Shown here piece after piece: positions 1 to 12,257 of a stretch of 64,000 nucleotides of DNA. The notes beneath the pieces are model-generated. The model saw only the letters and a list, made by a program, of their open reading frames with translations. It was not told where the DNA came from and made no database searches. Both the position numbers and the translations under genes were made by a program. The stretch comes from Zanthoxylum bungeanum (taxonomy: Eukaryota; Streptophyta; Magnoliopsida; Sapindales; Rutaceae): the NCBI GenBank assembly GCA_019454045.1, contig SKCR01006527.1:248001-312000 (forward strand), read 5' to 3'. The number at the start of each line of letters is the position of its first letter. The first letter of the stretch is position 1.

Positions 1-521
1 CAAATGTTTGATTTTCTACCAAACACTAATGTATTAATAATATTTAGTTAGTGAAAAATTAATACAAGTTTTATTTACCTAAAAACATAAATTTGAATAA
101 TATCTTACTTTTATTTTTGACAATGAAAATTAATAAGAAGTCCTTGGTTTTTAGGTAGTTTTATTTAGTTGATTGCCCGAATTTAAAATTTGGAAGAGTA
201 GAATTCAAAAAATTAATGTAATTTTGGCCAATCCTATATTTAAGAAAATAAAAAATAACATGAAATTTGGAAAATAAAAAAAAAATATATATATATATAT
301 AATTTTGAAAAATAATAATTAAATAATGGTGTATAAAAATTGCAAATCAACAGCAGTTAAATTGTATTGATAAAAACTTATATTATAGAACTGTCACATC
401 AGTATGTGACACGTGTCTTAATTATTTTGAAAATAATCAATCAAATCAGAAAAATTAATAATTAAGACACATATCACTAACTGATTGGATGATTTTATAA
501 CACTTGTCCTCATAATTTTTT
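1..521. other. AT-rich intergenic DNA upstream of NDL
   Basis: I see no gene here. The stretch is strongly AT-rich with a short TA run near 285-300. A palindromic G-box (CACGTG) lies at 410-415 within gacacgtgtc. It is about 1 kb from the NDL start, so a regulatory role is only a guess. Confidence 0.6.
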
Positions 522-970
522 GACAAAAATACAAAACTGACCTTCTAACTTTCATGTTTTGTCAATTTAGTTCTGTAACTTTCAATTTTGTCAATTCAGT
601 CATCTAACTTTCAATTTTTGTCAATTCAAGACTCCGTTACAAATTCGCCGTTATTGTTGCCAAAACGACGCCGTTTTCAATTTTTTTTTCGGAATTAAAA
701 ATAAAAATCTAAAAAAAAAAGAGAGAAGGGGAACGATCTTCTCCCCTTCTCAGAGAAGGGGAATTTTTGTTTTTAATTCCGAAAAAAAAAATAAAAAAAT
801 AAAAGAAAATGACGTCGTTTTGGCAACAATAACGGCGAATTTGTAACGGAGTCTTGAATTGAAAAAAATTGAAAGTTAGAGGACTGAATTGACAAAACTA
901 AAAGTTACAGGACTGAATTGACAAAACATGAAAGTTAGAGGGTTAGTTTTGTAATTTTGCCTAATTTTTT
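513..970. mobile_element. MULE-type MITE with long terminal inverted repeats
   Basis: The element body is 522-961 (440 bp). Its two halves are imperfect inverted repeats of about 190 bp each, meeting near 735-760 at an inner hairpin of purine-rich and pyrimidine-rich tracts. Termini are GACAAAAATACAAAAC and, on the other strand, GGCAAAATTACAAAAC. It is flanked by a 9-bp direct repeat, taatttttt, at 513-521 and 962-970. A 9-bp target duplication with long inverted repeats fits a Mutator-like non-autonomous element. There is no transposase. It lies about 500 bp upstream of the NDL start codon. Confidence 0.8.
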
Positions 971-1473
971 TTATCAACGGTAACAATAGGTCAGTAAATT
1001 TATAATCAATATGTTGACCATCGACAATTAGTTAAAAAGTCAACATACTGAACCGTCGGCCGTAGCAACTGGCAACACAACGTCTAAAATTTAAAATACA
1101 GCTAAAATTGGTGGGAAAGCAATAAGAAAGGGGCAAAAAAGTAAATTGAGAAACTGTCGGCCTATATAACTATGGTTAAATAAACCGGAGTCTCAGGTTG
1201 GGACCCTGTGAGTACGGATCGCACGTGAGAGCAATGTAGCGTCGGTGACTCGGTGCGAGTTATCCCCGAGTTGTACAATTTTAATAGTTTCATTTCATTG
1301 ATAGAGAGAGGACATTAAAAAAAAAACAAAAAAACAAAAAATTAAATATTAAATAAAAAAGATTCAAAGAAAGGAAAGGAGATTTGAGATATATATATAC
1401 ACACACACATATATGGGGGAAAATGGAAACCAGAATTTAACAGCAATGAGGCTTTGAATTGAGAGAGAGAGAT
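971..1473 (+). promoter_or_regulatory. NDL proximal promoter and 5' UTR region
   Basis: About 500 bp separate the MITE from the NDL start codon. A G-box core CACGTG is at 1222-1227. A GA-rich tract (about 1461-1472) directly precedes the ATG at 1474 and is probably 5' UTR. TA/CA microsatellite sequence lies near 1390-1415. The transcription start cannot be placed from sequence alone. Confidence 0.4.
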
Positions 1474-4400
1474 ATGGCAGATTCTTCAAGCGATTCGGTT
1501 TCCATTGACATGGAGACTCCTTCTCCTAGTGGCAAGGTACCTGCATTTCTGTTTTTATTTTATTTTATTTTAATGGAAAGTTGTTTGGCTGCTGAGAAAA
1601 TGCAGGAAATGAGAGAATTTATTACCTTTTGAGGATTTATTTTATCGGTTAATTTTCTTTTCATTTGTTGGAGTGTAGGTGTGATAACATGTTCAATAAG
1701 TTTTGACTTATTTACAATGTAAAAGTTATGAATTGTTAAGTTTTTGTTTTTGTATGTGTAATTTTTTATGCCACAAATAGTTCAGAGATTTTATTTTTGT
1801 TTATTTATCGTGGTTGTAAGAGATTATATACACGATATTTTGCTTATTATTTTGAATTTGTCGTGAATGGATCAAAATATGGCATTTGCTTTCAAATTAT
1901 GGCTACTTGTAACCTCTTTATCAGCTATTGGATTATATCAGGGTTTGTTTGTTTGTTTGCTTTTTTTTTTTTTTTTTTTTTGAATTTTAATATCTGAAAT
2001 GTTTCTAGTTAAATTGTTTGGGATGTGAGATTTTATTTTTGGTGTGTTCATTTGTCAATTTCCTGTTCATGGAGTCAAAGAACATTATGCTCAGATAAAT
2101 TTGTATGTTGGCATTATGCTCAGTCAGGAGATATCTGCTCAGTCAAACAATATCACCTTATAAAGAAAGGTGAATCTTTTGCCAATTTAGCATATGCTAG
2201 CATTACATGGATTCTATATGAACCAATGGATTGCAACAAGACGTTACTACTAGCAATGACTTCCTCATTCATTACTTCATTCTTTTAGCATAATGCCAGC
2301 ATGCACATTTCCCCTTGTTTGTAAGATATACTTAACTTGGATACTCCTGAAATGTTCTTTTTGTCAAAAGCGAACGAGGATTAGTCTTTGAACATTCATT
2401 ATGTGGCTGAATTGCATGGTGTGCAGGCTGTGTCATTATTTGGATTATTGTGTTAGATTTACTGAATTTGATTTCCTGTATTGTTATTTATTTTAAGAAT
2501 AATGCATTCTAAAATATCTTTGCAGGAGAATCTTATAAAAACTTCCCTCGGTTCTGTGTCTGTTACCATCTATGGAGACCGGGACAAGCCAGCTCTTGTC
2601 ACTTATCCTGATTTAGCACTAAACTGTAAGTATATTGATTTTCTCTGAATTTTAATTTCAGAGTTAAGAATACATGACTTCGCAATAGCAAGTGACGTGA
2701 CATTACGCTTTATGCTATTTAGCTTTTTTCAGTCAGAATGTTTTGAGTTGTATGATATTGGTAAAATGGTTTTTCATTATTCATGGGGAAGTCAACCGAA
2801 CTGTTGAAAAAGATTACGGGGCATAATTGGTTAAGTATCCTGAAGAACTTTGCAGATTTTGTTGTCAATAAGTTTCTACTAAGAAATCAAATGTTTTTTC
2901 TTTCTCTGTAATCAGAACTGAAATATATGTTGAAGTAAATTGGAATTTGGGACATATCTCCGAATTGTTAAATTTTTTATAAATACATTATTGTAAATAT
3001 ACTTATTATTATTTTTTTGTTGGAGAATATTTGTAGTTTTTATTTTTGTAACATTAGTTGTTTTTGAAGATACTATTTATAACGCTTATTCTTCTAGTGC
3101 CACAGTAGCAAGCTCCAACTTATGACTCTCTATGTTTGACTGAGCAGATATTTCCTGTTTTCAAGGATTATTCTTCTGCCCAGAAGCATGTTCCTTGCTT
3201 CTCCACAACTTTTGCATATACCATATAAATCCCCCTGGGCATGAGGTCAGTAACGTAATAGCTTAAATGCATAGCATGCTCATGTTTTTTTTTTTTTTTG
3301 TATGTACCTACCATCCCGATTTTTGCTTTTGGTGGATGTTATTATTCACATAGTTTCTGATCTGGTACTTTCTTCAAGTGCTATTGCAGTTGGGAGCTGC
3401 GGCAATTAGTGATGATGAGCCTATACTTTCGGTTGATGATTTAGCAGATCAGATCGCTGAGATTCTCAACCATTTTGGGTAAATATATTATCAGTTTATG
3501 TTTGTAACTTTCTCTTCATTTCATTAGCTGATTGGCCATTTGCATTTTGCAATAGTGTGGCCTCTCTTATGCTTTGGATATTTTGCATGATTTCATTATT
3601 GGCTTTGTTGGTTTGTAAAAGTGGTTGTTCTTTGAAAAAAGATGTATATTTATAAACCTTCTGTGGTTGTTCTTTGAAAAAAGATGTATATTATTTATAA
3701 ATCTTCTCATGCTTAAAAGGTTTTAAGCTGTTCTTTTCTGTATCACAATGATGAGGTATTTTCTTTGGTAGCAAATATGGGAAGCCAACTGATGTGTCCT
3801 CATTTTCTTATCTTCAGACTTGGTGCAGTGATGTGTATGGGGGTTACAGCTGGAGCTTATATTCTTACACTATTTGCTGTAAGTTGCCCCCCTTGATACT
3901 ATGCACATGATTATTTATTTATTTTTGCTGCTTTTAAATTCTGTTTTGCTCTTGGGGGTCTAATAGTCCAAGTTTTTTTTGCCCTTGGTAACAGATGAAA
4001 TATAGACACCGTGTACTTGGTTTGATCCTAGTTTCTCCTCTGTGCAAAGAACCCTCTTGGACAGAATGGTTGTATAATAAGGTTCCATTCCTGAACCTCC
4101 TTGTTATTGATTACAAATTTAAGGATCTTTTTCTTTCCTAAGACGATATTTTTTACAGGTATTGTTAAATTTACTCTACTACTATGGCATGTGTGGAGTG
4201 GTGAAGGAATTATTGCTAAAACGGTACTTCAGCAAGGTATTCTGTTGCTTCAAGTTTATCCCATTCAATTTGATTGTTGTTATCAGAATTTGATTAATTG
4301 ATAGATCGAATTCTGACTGATGATAGCAGGAAGTTCGTGGTAATGCCCAAGTACCTGAATCTGATATAGTTCAGGCGTGCAATAGAGTTAGTCCCCAGCT

Positions 4401-5416
4401 TTTTCTCATCTCTCCCTGATTTTCAACAACTGTTTTTTTTTTTTTTTTAAAGCAATACGATTAATTGTGGTTGGTCTAGCACTAAACCCTGTCCGACTTC
4501 TTAATATGTATGTTTCTATTCTCAGTTGCTGGATGAAAGGCATAGTACAAATGTTTGGCGGTTTCTTGAAGCAATTAATAGGTATGACCTGTTTCAAGAT
4601 AGTTGGATCTCCCAAATTACACAATGGCGACAAGTAGGAATGGTGTCTCATGGCTTGGTATATGCTTAGTTTTGGTGTCCCTCTGTAGACTTGTGATCCA
4701 TATGGGCATTTGGCCTATGAACCATTTTCAGTTCCATTTTCATCTTCTAGATAAACTTTGCAAGCTTCACCTAGATAGTGCCAATGTTAATCTACTAATG
4801 ATTAGTAAATGCTATTTTTAATGCTCTGTTAAGGACTGTAGTGCATTCTGTGTTTACAATGTCTTTAAATAGGTGCCATATGTTTTGAAACAACTTCACA
4901 TGCTTAAACTTTTTGATCTGATTCCATAACATATTTTCTGTCTGGCAGGAGACCCGACATCAGTGAAGGGCTGCGGAAACTGCAATGCCGCTCTCTAATA
5001 TTTGTTGGGGAAAGCTCTCCATTCCATTCTGAGGCTGTCCACATGACTTCTAAAGTTGATAGAAGATATAGTGCCTTAGTTGAGGTATGTGGACACGAGG
5101 CTATATCTCTCTCTCATATTATGACTTCTAGTTTTGCTTGCATGATGATTTCATTGAAGTTAGTTTTAATTGCTTGAGGATTGGGGATCTACAGGTTCAG
5201 GCATGTGGATCGATGGTGACAGAGGAGCAGCCCCATGCCATGTTGATACCAATGGAGTACTTTCTCATGGGATATGGGATGTACAGACCAACTCTAAATG
5301 TCAGCCCAAGAAGTCCATTGAGTCCATTGTGCATCTCCCCAGAGCTTCTTTCACCAGAAAGCATGGGATTGAAGTTAAAACCAATAAAAACTCGAATTTC
5401 TGCAGGGGTAATCTGA
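1474..5416 (+). CDS. NDL: NDR/NDL (N-MYC downregulated-like) protein, 11 exons
   Basis: I assembled exons at 1474-1536, 2526-2625, 3148-3245, 3390-3478, 3818-3878, 3995-4081, 4159-4236, 4330-4386, 4526-4581, 4949-5084 and 5195-5416. All introns are GT-AG, and the total is 1047 nt coding for 348 aa, the usual plant NDL size. The product has an alpha/beta-hydrolase fold of the NDR family. The segment [11 protein letters not shown] lies near residues 56-66. The nucleophile-elbow position reads GVTAG (125-129) with Thr instead of Ser, as expected for this non-catalytic family. The conserved C-terminal block runs [22 protein letters not shown] and then SPRSPLSP and [23 protein letters not shown]. 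In Arabidopsis, NDL proteins bind G-protein beta-gamma and RGS1 and modulate auxin transport. No in-frame damage was seen. I cannot tell NDL1, NDL2 and NDL3 apart. Confidence 0.93.
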
Positions 5417-7360
5417 TAGAAGATGAAAGAGGAAGGCAAGGTTCGTTATTTTTTATTTTTGCAATAAATTCGTTTAAGGTGCAGTAACATTTTCTGATTG
5501 GTTGGGATGATAAAAGAGTAAATTTATAGAAACATTGTAAATAGAGAAAGGACAGGAAAGATACTAGGTGATAAATTAAACAGAAATCAGGTATCATTCT
5601 TTTTTTTATGTATCCGTAAATGTTAGTTTGATGAGTGGGCAAGTCATCTGTAAATCCTCTGGAATAATTATTTATTTACCAGCGACATGCAAATAATGAT
5701 AAATATCGTAGGCTGAACAGTGAATTCTGTAACAGGATTGATATTTTCTCATTGGCTAATTCGTCTCGTTGATGCATTGCATTTCTTTGGCAGTTAAAAA
5801 CTGTTTATATGATTTCCAGATGTGTTGAAAATGTACTGAATTGTATCTTGGACTCTTGGTAGCAATTTTTTTGGGCAAATATTGGTGTTGAATGTTTCAT
5901 GAGAATCAAAGTAGCAGCTATTGAAAACTGCTGTTGGTTACTGGTTCTTTCTTGTTACTAAATGTGGTCATTCTCAGGGGAATTGATTTTCTTTTAGCTG
6001 GGACTTGTAAATTGTAATTTATGATGTCTATGAATACCCTGTGCATGTTATTCATCTGCACCTATTTCTTTCAGTTTGGGAAGAATATCGAGATCTGTCT
6101 TTAATTAGTTGCAAGTCTTTTGGATATGGGCTTTTAAAAGGGATAATATCTAACTAGTTAGACCGAGTAGTAAAAAACTCAATTCAACTCAAAGTTGCAA
6201 CTAAAAATATTTTTTTGAAAAGAGATTTTGGTATTAAAAAACACTTTTGGCCAATAAAAATAAAAACTTTAATTGCATTATTTATTTATGATTTTGAAAT
6301 GATATTTAAAAAAAAAAAAAAGAATCACTCCCCATACCTTCCACTTCCAGGAAAATAATTTTCAAATTAATTATTCAAAAATACTAATATGAACAAAAGT
6401 ATCATGTAATATTTTGATAAAAACACTTTTCATATTCTTATTTCTTAAGACCATTCCATCCTATTGAAGAGTTTTGGGCCATCATAAAGCAATGGTCCTC
6501 TGGCCCATGGATCATCATTTTTGTCCTTTTATATAATTTGATCACCTCCTATTGTTTACCCTAATGATTTTATTTTAAATAAAAAAAATTATATTTTACA
6601 ATTTGAAAAAATTGATCAATAAATAATTTGAATTCAGTGTTAAGTTGAGTTCCCACACGTGATTTAATAGTAATATACGGTTAATTATTTTGTTATAATT
6701 AAATTATCATCCAATAACTATAAATTATAATTGATAAAAAACTAAAAACAAAGTCTAATTCAAATCCAAGTATAAATTCATACTGTTTTAGCAAATTTTC
6801 AAGATTGTTCAAGCATGCATGGTTCGTGATTTTTTATTTTCTAATATGAATTTATCTTAAGCAAATTATTGGTGATTAGTAGAAAACAATATATAGGAAG
6901 GAGTAACTAAATCTCACATCTAATCTCGAATATTCTTAATAATTACATCTATAATTAAGATAAAAATAGATAAAACTCTAGAAGAAAGAGGTTAAAAAAA
7001 AAACAGCAGCAGAAATCAAGAAAAGATGTGTGGATGAATTAATAAATGGCTAACATGCAATAAGAGTAAAGTGAGATATGAAGGTCACGTGTGTGCTAAG
7101 TTAGCTCACAAGTTTCCAAAAAGCCAAAAAAAAAAAAAAAGAAAAAGAAAATTATCTTCAAAACGTGCTTGCCTTTGAATTAAGGGTTGACATTCAAGCC
7201 ACTAAATGTGTTACTGTTACCTACTAATATCATCTCTTTAATTTTAATATCATTCATATCCCCTTTATTTATTTTTTGGCTCTTTTTTGTTTCCCTCTTC
7301 TTTAAGTTCTTCACTTGCTTCTTTAAGTTCTCATTTTTCAACAACATTGGAAGAACTTTA

Positions 7361-7397
<37 letters not shown>

Positions 7398-8088
7398 TAT
7401 TAATAAAGAGTACACGAAAACTGCAAAATGAAAATTTGGATTTCAATAATTGAAGAAGATGAAAGGGGTTTGTGTTGAACAAGTTAATCATTATTGTATG
7501 CAAAATGCAAATTTAGTTGGGTTCAAGTTATTGATTAATAATTACAATGACATGCATCAGCAACTGTGATAGAGGAGCAATCAATCATTTCAAGATTCTG
7601 CTACTCAATGACAAAAAGATAATATTTTTTAGGGTTCAATCCAAGTTTAATGAAAGTTCACTTAAATTTGGAAAATTTTAAAATGTATTAATTTTTATCC
7701 GAAATTTTAGGGAAATTATCACTCTTCCAACATTAATTCATGAAAATTGATATATTTTAAAATTTTCGGATGGATATTAATATGCTTTAAAATTCTTCGA
7801 GTTCGAATAAGCTTTCGCTAAATTTCGAGTCGAAAAATATAATTTCGATAAATTTAATACATATGAGAGCCAATGCTTATAAAATAACTATTTTATGGCT
7901 TAGATGTGACAATATATATATGACTTCAACCTTTAATACTTTATTCAAGAGAATATGATCACCATTTAAATGAAAAAAAACCCATGAAAATCACCCAAAT
8001 AAAACTAAAATATACAAAACAACTCCAACTGTGTCAATATGAAAAAGATTAAAAAAAAAAACACAACTTGCAAATAACATACTCACCC
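5417..8088. other. Intergenic DNA between convergent NDL and PYL2
   Basis: This 2.7 kb holds the 3' flanks of two convergent genes. It is AT-rich, with poly-A runs near 6310 and 7128 and a TA microsatellite at about 7365-7394. A CACGTG occurs near 7086. The small ORFs here show no coding character. Confidence 0.6.
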
Positions 8089-8658
8089 TCATTCATGTCC
8101 ATGAAGAGAAGCCATTGAAACAACTCCAAGTTTTTGCAGATTGAGCTTCACAACAGTGTCCACAAACATCTTTGTATCTTCCCCAGTATTGCCTTCTGGT
8201 ATATCAACTATATATGACTCTAAAACAAGAGTGTAAATTTGGCCACAACCCTTTTGAAATTCATTAACAGATGTGACAGATCGATAATTATTAAGCCTAT
8301 GCTCACCTCCCACAACTCTAAAGCTCAAAATATGCTTCTCATCATCCAAAATATCTAATGTTTCAGTACTTGTTGAAGCTGGAAGCCCAGAAACGACAGT
8401 CACTTCTCTTATGCTGCCTACGCCGCCATCGCCTTGCATGTTGCAGCTCTTGATGAAGTGTTTGTACTTCTGGGGATTGTCGAATCTTCGAACAAATGGC
8501 CACACAACATGAACTGGAGCATCAATCCGTTGCTTTATTAGTGAAGTGCATGTGTTTGGTTTTGTATCAAACTTGTGGTAACTGTCGATTATTGGCTTCA
8601 GCTCCGCGTATTCTTCGGGTGTCAGGCCTTGAGGCGGGGCTTGGTTGGCGGCGTCCAT
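8089..8658 (-). CDS. PYL2: PYR/PYL/RCAR abscisic acid receptor, PYL2-like
   Basis: This is a single-exon 189-residue START-like (Bet v 1 fold) cytosolic/nuclear ABA receptor. It binds ABA and then inhibits clade-A PP2C phosphatases, releasing SnRK2 kinases. The hallmark residues are all visible: the ABA-carboxylate lysine K66 in YKHF, gate loop SGLPA (90-94), latch HRL (120-122), and ligand or phosphatase contacts R84, E99, Y125, S127, E147, F165 and N173. The VVGGEHRL block, the CTSLI-x-QRI start and the ending DTVVKLNLQKLGV match PYL2 more closely than PYR1 or the PYL4-6 group. The start was chosen at the first Met (8658), which gives the normal family length. The protein looks intact. Assignment to PYL2 rather than another subfamily III member comes from memory of the family. 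Confidence 0.95.
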   Translation of the reverse strand: MDAANQAPPQGLTPEEYAELKPIIDSYHKFDTKPNTCTSLIKQRIDAPVHVVWPFVRRFDNPQKYKHFIKSCNMQGDGGVGSIREVTVVSGLPASTSTETLDILDDEKHILSFRVVGGEHRLNNYRSVTSVNEFQKGCGQIYTLVLESYIVDIPEGNTGEDTKMFVDTVVKLNLQKLGVVSMASLHGHE

Positions 8659-9626
8659 GGGGATGGGGGCTCGATCTGCGGTGGCACACGTATATCAAAC
8701 TAAATTACCAAAAGCATGCAAGAGAAAGAGAAGAAGAGAAAGTGTTGAGAAGTTCTTTTTTTGGGCTTGGGAGGGTAATATTTTAAAGGGTATCATTTTT
8801 TAATATATATTTATTTATTTCCATCTTTGGGTTGGGTAGACTAAAGATAATTTCTCTATTTTTAAAAAAGAAAATTTTGTCAGTACCGGTTTTGTCCTTT
8901 TGTTTAAGAGAGTGATATTTGTTCTTAATTGAAGGAATTATGTTGTGGCCACTGGCCATACATATGACTAGATTGGGAAAGGTTTTTGTCTCTTTATGTT
9001 TAGGATTTTATCTGTTTGATAAAGGCAACCTTTCAAACTTCAAAACAATTAGTTAGTTAATTTAATCATTAATTTTATATTATACTACTTAATGGACAGA
9101 GATTCTCATTCCTCATTGGACATTAAAGACATTGTAATTTACTAATTTTAGTAACTTCGGGAAACAACAAATTATATATTTTAAGAACCCAATTGAAACA
9201 AAGCATTAGATGAGATTCGGAATTAGTCAAATTAGATTGGATATTATGAGGGGGCATAATTGGAAATGTAAGAAAAGATTAGGGGTAAAATGGGAACAGA
9301 GAAGATAGTCGCCATGGTTGGAAAGGGCAAGCTGGAGAGTCGTGGATCATGTGAGAAGTCTAACAAACTCGCGTGATCTGTAACTCCACTTTGCAGGATT
9401 CCCCCACTCTCTAGGCCCCACGTTCTCTTTCAAATTTTTTTTTTTTAAATAATAATAAATTTTTTTTTATTTTGCCAACGAATTTTAAAAATGAAAATAA
9501 AAAAATACTCGATACAATACATAAATTTATGTAAATAAAATAGTTAGCTGTTGTGGTCAATATTACACTTTAATTCTAATAATAGTATGCAGCAGAATCA
9601 GTCCATCAATTTCCTTTAGATTTATC
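8659..9626 (-). promoter_or_regulatory. PYL2 upstream region
   Basis: This is the roughly 970 bp upstream of the minus-strand PYL2 start, ending at the LINE insertion. A weak TATA-like AT stretch (tatatatta on the minus strand) lies near 8801-8810, about 145 bp from the ATG. I see no other gene. The LINE therefore sits about 1 kb upstream of PYL2. Confidence 0.3.
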
Positions 9627-9645
9627 ACATGTTTGATATACATTT
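9627..9645. repeat. LINE target-site duplication, left copy
   Basis: The 19-bp sequence acatgtttgatatacattt is repeated exactly at 10821-10839. The last few T residues merge with the poly-T, so the true duplication is 16-19 bp. Confidence 0.9.
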
Positions 9646-9659
9646 TTTTTTTTTTTTGA

Positions 9660-10130
9660 AATCAAATATAAAATTCCATTACTGAAAAGATTCAATAATA
9701 CACTCAACTTTTAAGGGGAAAACATCTTTCCACTGGACAGGACAAAGAACCCCTACGGCTATTTTTGTTATCTCATGGGCAAAACCATTACATAGTCTAG
9801 GAATATGACGCATCGAATCACTACTATGCTTTAACATCTTCTCATTGATCTCGTTAATGGTCCAGAAAATCTATTTCCTGGTGCCCTTCCTGTTACAAAC
9901 TAAGTCAACTACTTGTTTACAATCTGACTCGATAATCATTTTATGCATTCCAGCCTCCTCAGCCACATGTAAACCAAAATTTACAGCTTCAGCTTCCGTC
10001 ACATCTCCATCGGAGCTAATGCTCTTAATTGCTATTAGGATTACTTGACCCTCCCTGCCTCTAAAAACAACTCCTAAACCTGCTAGGTGGCTATGTTTGT
10101 CAATAGCCACCCAACCTTCCGGCGACGGTT
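9660..10130 (-). pseudogene. LINE ORF2 fragment: RNase H-like domain
   Basis: Downstream of the zf-RVT part, in another frame, the minus strand reads LAGLGVVFR, then TEAEAVNFGLHVAEEAG and IIESDCKQVVDLV. This is the RVT_3/RNase H-like domain that ends many plant LINE ORF2 proteins. After a stop near 9871 the same domain continues in frame with HIPRLCNGFAHEI. One frameshift (around 10130) and at least one nonsense codon show that the copy is dead. Confidence 0.85.
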
Positions 10131-10145
10131 CCCATTCCCTGCTGA

Positions 10146-10763
10146 CTATAGACCTCCTATGGCTCTCAAAGTTTTTTCATGTTCTGCCGATAATCTACTA
10201 CTATCAACCAAAATTTTTGCCCTATGAACCACTCTTTTAGGAAACTCTTGCTTATGCTCAAAGAGATAGTAATTTCGCGCTTGCCACACTGCCCAACAAA
10301 TCGCCACTAGCAACTCATGGCCCTTTCCATCTCCATGTATATCCATGTTGTGAAGCACACTAAGCGCATCTCGGCTTGGGGATTTCTTGATAGTTTCTTC
10401 AAAGGGGGTAAGTCGCCAAACTTTCTTTGCAAACTTACACTCAAAAAGCACATGGGATACCGTCTTAACCTGATCATTGCACAACATGCATCTCTGTTCC
10501 TCCACAACCTTTCTCTTCCACAAATTAAGAGTTGTTGGCAGTAGGTTTTGAGCAGCCCTCCATATAAAGATCTTTACCTTGGCTGGCAAAAGACTGGCCC
10601 AAATCAAACTCCAATAGTTCCTCACTTCACAACTACTGGTTGAAGCTTGATTTTTGCTTCTATACGCAATCTGATAACCACTTCTAACTGAATATCTCTC
10701 TCTCTTGTCATAATGCCACACTACCTGATCTTCTTGAGCCCTATTTGGCAACCGGATCTTCAA
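10146..10763 (-). pseudogene. LINE ORF2 fragment: zf-RVT domain
   Basis: This open stretch of 205 codons shows the plant LINE zf-RVT signature. YSVRSGYQIA is followed by a W-x-LIW-x-x-LLPAKVKIFIWRA-type core, then a CMLCN...SHVLFECKFAKKVW zinc-binding segment. It is followed by AVWQARN and a K-rich tail. The upstream reverse transcriptase and endonuclease parts are absent because of 5' truncation. It is not a host gene. Confidence 0.9.
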
Positions 10764-10820
10764 GATTTATGCTGCATCTATCTCTCGGAAGCACTGCTTC
10801 ACTAACACCTCATTCCATCG

Positions 10821-10839
10821 ACATGTTTGATATACATTT
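10821..10839. repeat. LINE target-site duplication, right copy
   Basis: Exact copy of 9627-9645, bounding the 5'-truncated end of the LINE. Confidence 0.9.
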
Positions 10840-11786
10840 ACTCCGTAAATGCGCTTAAAATAGTCTACTGTATTCCCTTTTTTTTTTGAGGTGTTGGAAA
10901 TCTCGCTGTCAAATCATTTTTTCCGAACTTAAATCGAACAAATAAAACCCCGACTTTCCCAACATGTGAAAATGAGGAATTTGGATTCGTCCTTAGTTGA
11001 TGTGTGCTAATCTTTTTATAATATTCTATCATACATGCATGAATAGAAATAAACGGTTAAATTTTAATTATATAAAAATTCTTATTCAATAACTACCAAA
11101 CACAATTTGTAAATAGCTCAACACAAAGCTAAACTAAACACCAAATGAAGATCGAAAAAAAATGTGAGTTGCTGCCCAATTAGAGGATGGTTATTTATAG
11201 TGGCAGAGTCACGTTAGGACTAGCTGGCCTAGGGCACATGCCCCAGTTGGGTTTTAAAAAAAATTCCAAAATATGATTGTAAAAATGATTTTATTTTCAT
11301 TTAATTTTATGAAAATATACTTTTTAGGTGTTAATTAGTACACTTACTGAAAGATTTTAAGTATAAATTATTACGCTGACGGAAATTTTGGGTATAAAAT
11401 TAGATTTTTTAATTTTTTTTGAGTATTTTCATGCTTAAGCCAATTTTCGGATGTAAAAATAATAATTTCCTAAATAATAATTATGTATTGTTATTTGAAT
11501 TTTCAAATTCAATTTTTATAAAATTTGATTGTGTCCCATGGCTACATATTGGGTTACTAGTCAATATGAAGCATGTTGCTTTTAAGGCATTTCTAAAGTT
11601 AGTTGAGGTTTGAAGTTTGAGGAAGTAACGTGGTGACGTTTATCCGGAGCTTTAATTTGTTGCACAACACAGAGTTGAGATATGATTCAATGCAAAACCA
11701 CTTTCTGCTAAAAAAACAGATTCATTGCCTTTTAGAAATAAAAAAAAAAAAAAGAATCTTAACACCAACTGTATCTGAATAAGTTT
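10840..11786. other. AT-rich intergenic DNA
   Basis: No gene or recognisable element was seen between the LINE and the large nested retrotransposon block. The last five bases (agttt, 11782-11786) are the likely target duplication of the Gypsy element that starts at 11787. Confidence 0.5.
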
Positions 11787-12257
11787 TATTGATGATGATT
11801 TTCAGTCCCGAAAAATTGAAAAGCCTGAAGAGAGGTAGAATGAATTTTTTGGCACTTAACAGATGAAAGTTCAAGATCTTCGTAAGGATGAGAAGTTAGA
11901 ACAAAGGACCATAGGGATCAAATTCGGTTTTTGGCACCGACCCGATGAGAACGACCCCGAGACGCATATGAAGATAAACCCGAGGTCGTCAGGAGATATG
12001 TTTTGTACTTGTAACAATGAGAGTGAGATTTGAAGTATGCCAACTGAGGCACAGTCACTTACACCTGAGAGAGCTTTATCAGAAACAGAGAAACATAATA
12101 ATGTGATCATTAGAAGATGTAAGCTAGAAAAAAATCATAACAGTTCAGACTTTTATCAAGGGAAACTATTTCTCAATATTTCTACATGTCCATAACTAAA
12201 GCGGCCAAGAAACTTAATGTTGGCTTGACCTTTTTTGGAGAGAAAGTGAGGGAAGTG
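11787..12257 (+). repeat. Gypsy 5' LTR, first part
   Basis: Matches 44501-44973 of the 3' LTR closely, including the shared phrases agaagttagaacaaagg / agaagtcagaacatagg. It stops where the minus-strand Copia begins. The terminal TG appears mutated to TA (start tattgatg). Confidence 0.8.

Larger units (their letters stand above)
9646..10820 (-). mobile_element. 5'-truncated LINE (non-LTR retrotransposon)
   Basis: An element of about 1.18 kb lies between perfect 16-19 bp target duplications. Its 3' end is at the left: the + strand run of T near 9643-9657 is the minus-strand poly-A tail. Only the end of ORF2 remains, namely the zinc-binding reverse-transcriptase domain and an RNase H-like domain. 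The 5' truncation, poly-A tail and long target duplication are classic signs of target-primed reverse transcription. The empty site can be read by removing the element and one repeat copy. Confidence 0.92.

Noticed and set aside
7187..7503. Overlapping ORFs on both strands between NDL and PYL2
   Set aside because: They are products of AT-rich sequence and a TA microsatellite (tyrosine/isoleucine runs).
10146..10763. 205-codon ORF as a host zinc-finger gene
   Set aside because: The zf-RVT signature, poly-A tail and target duplication show it is a LINE fragment.
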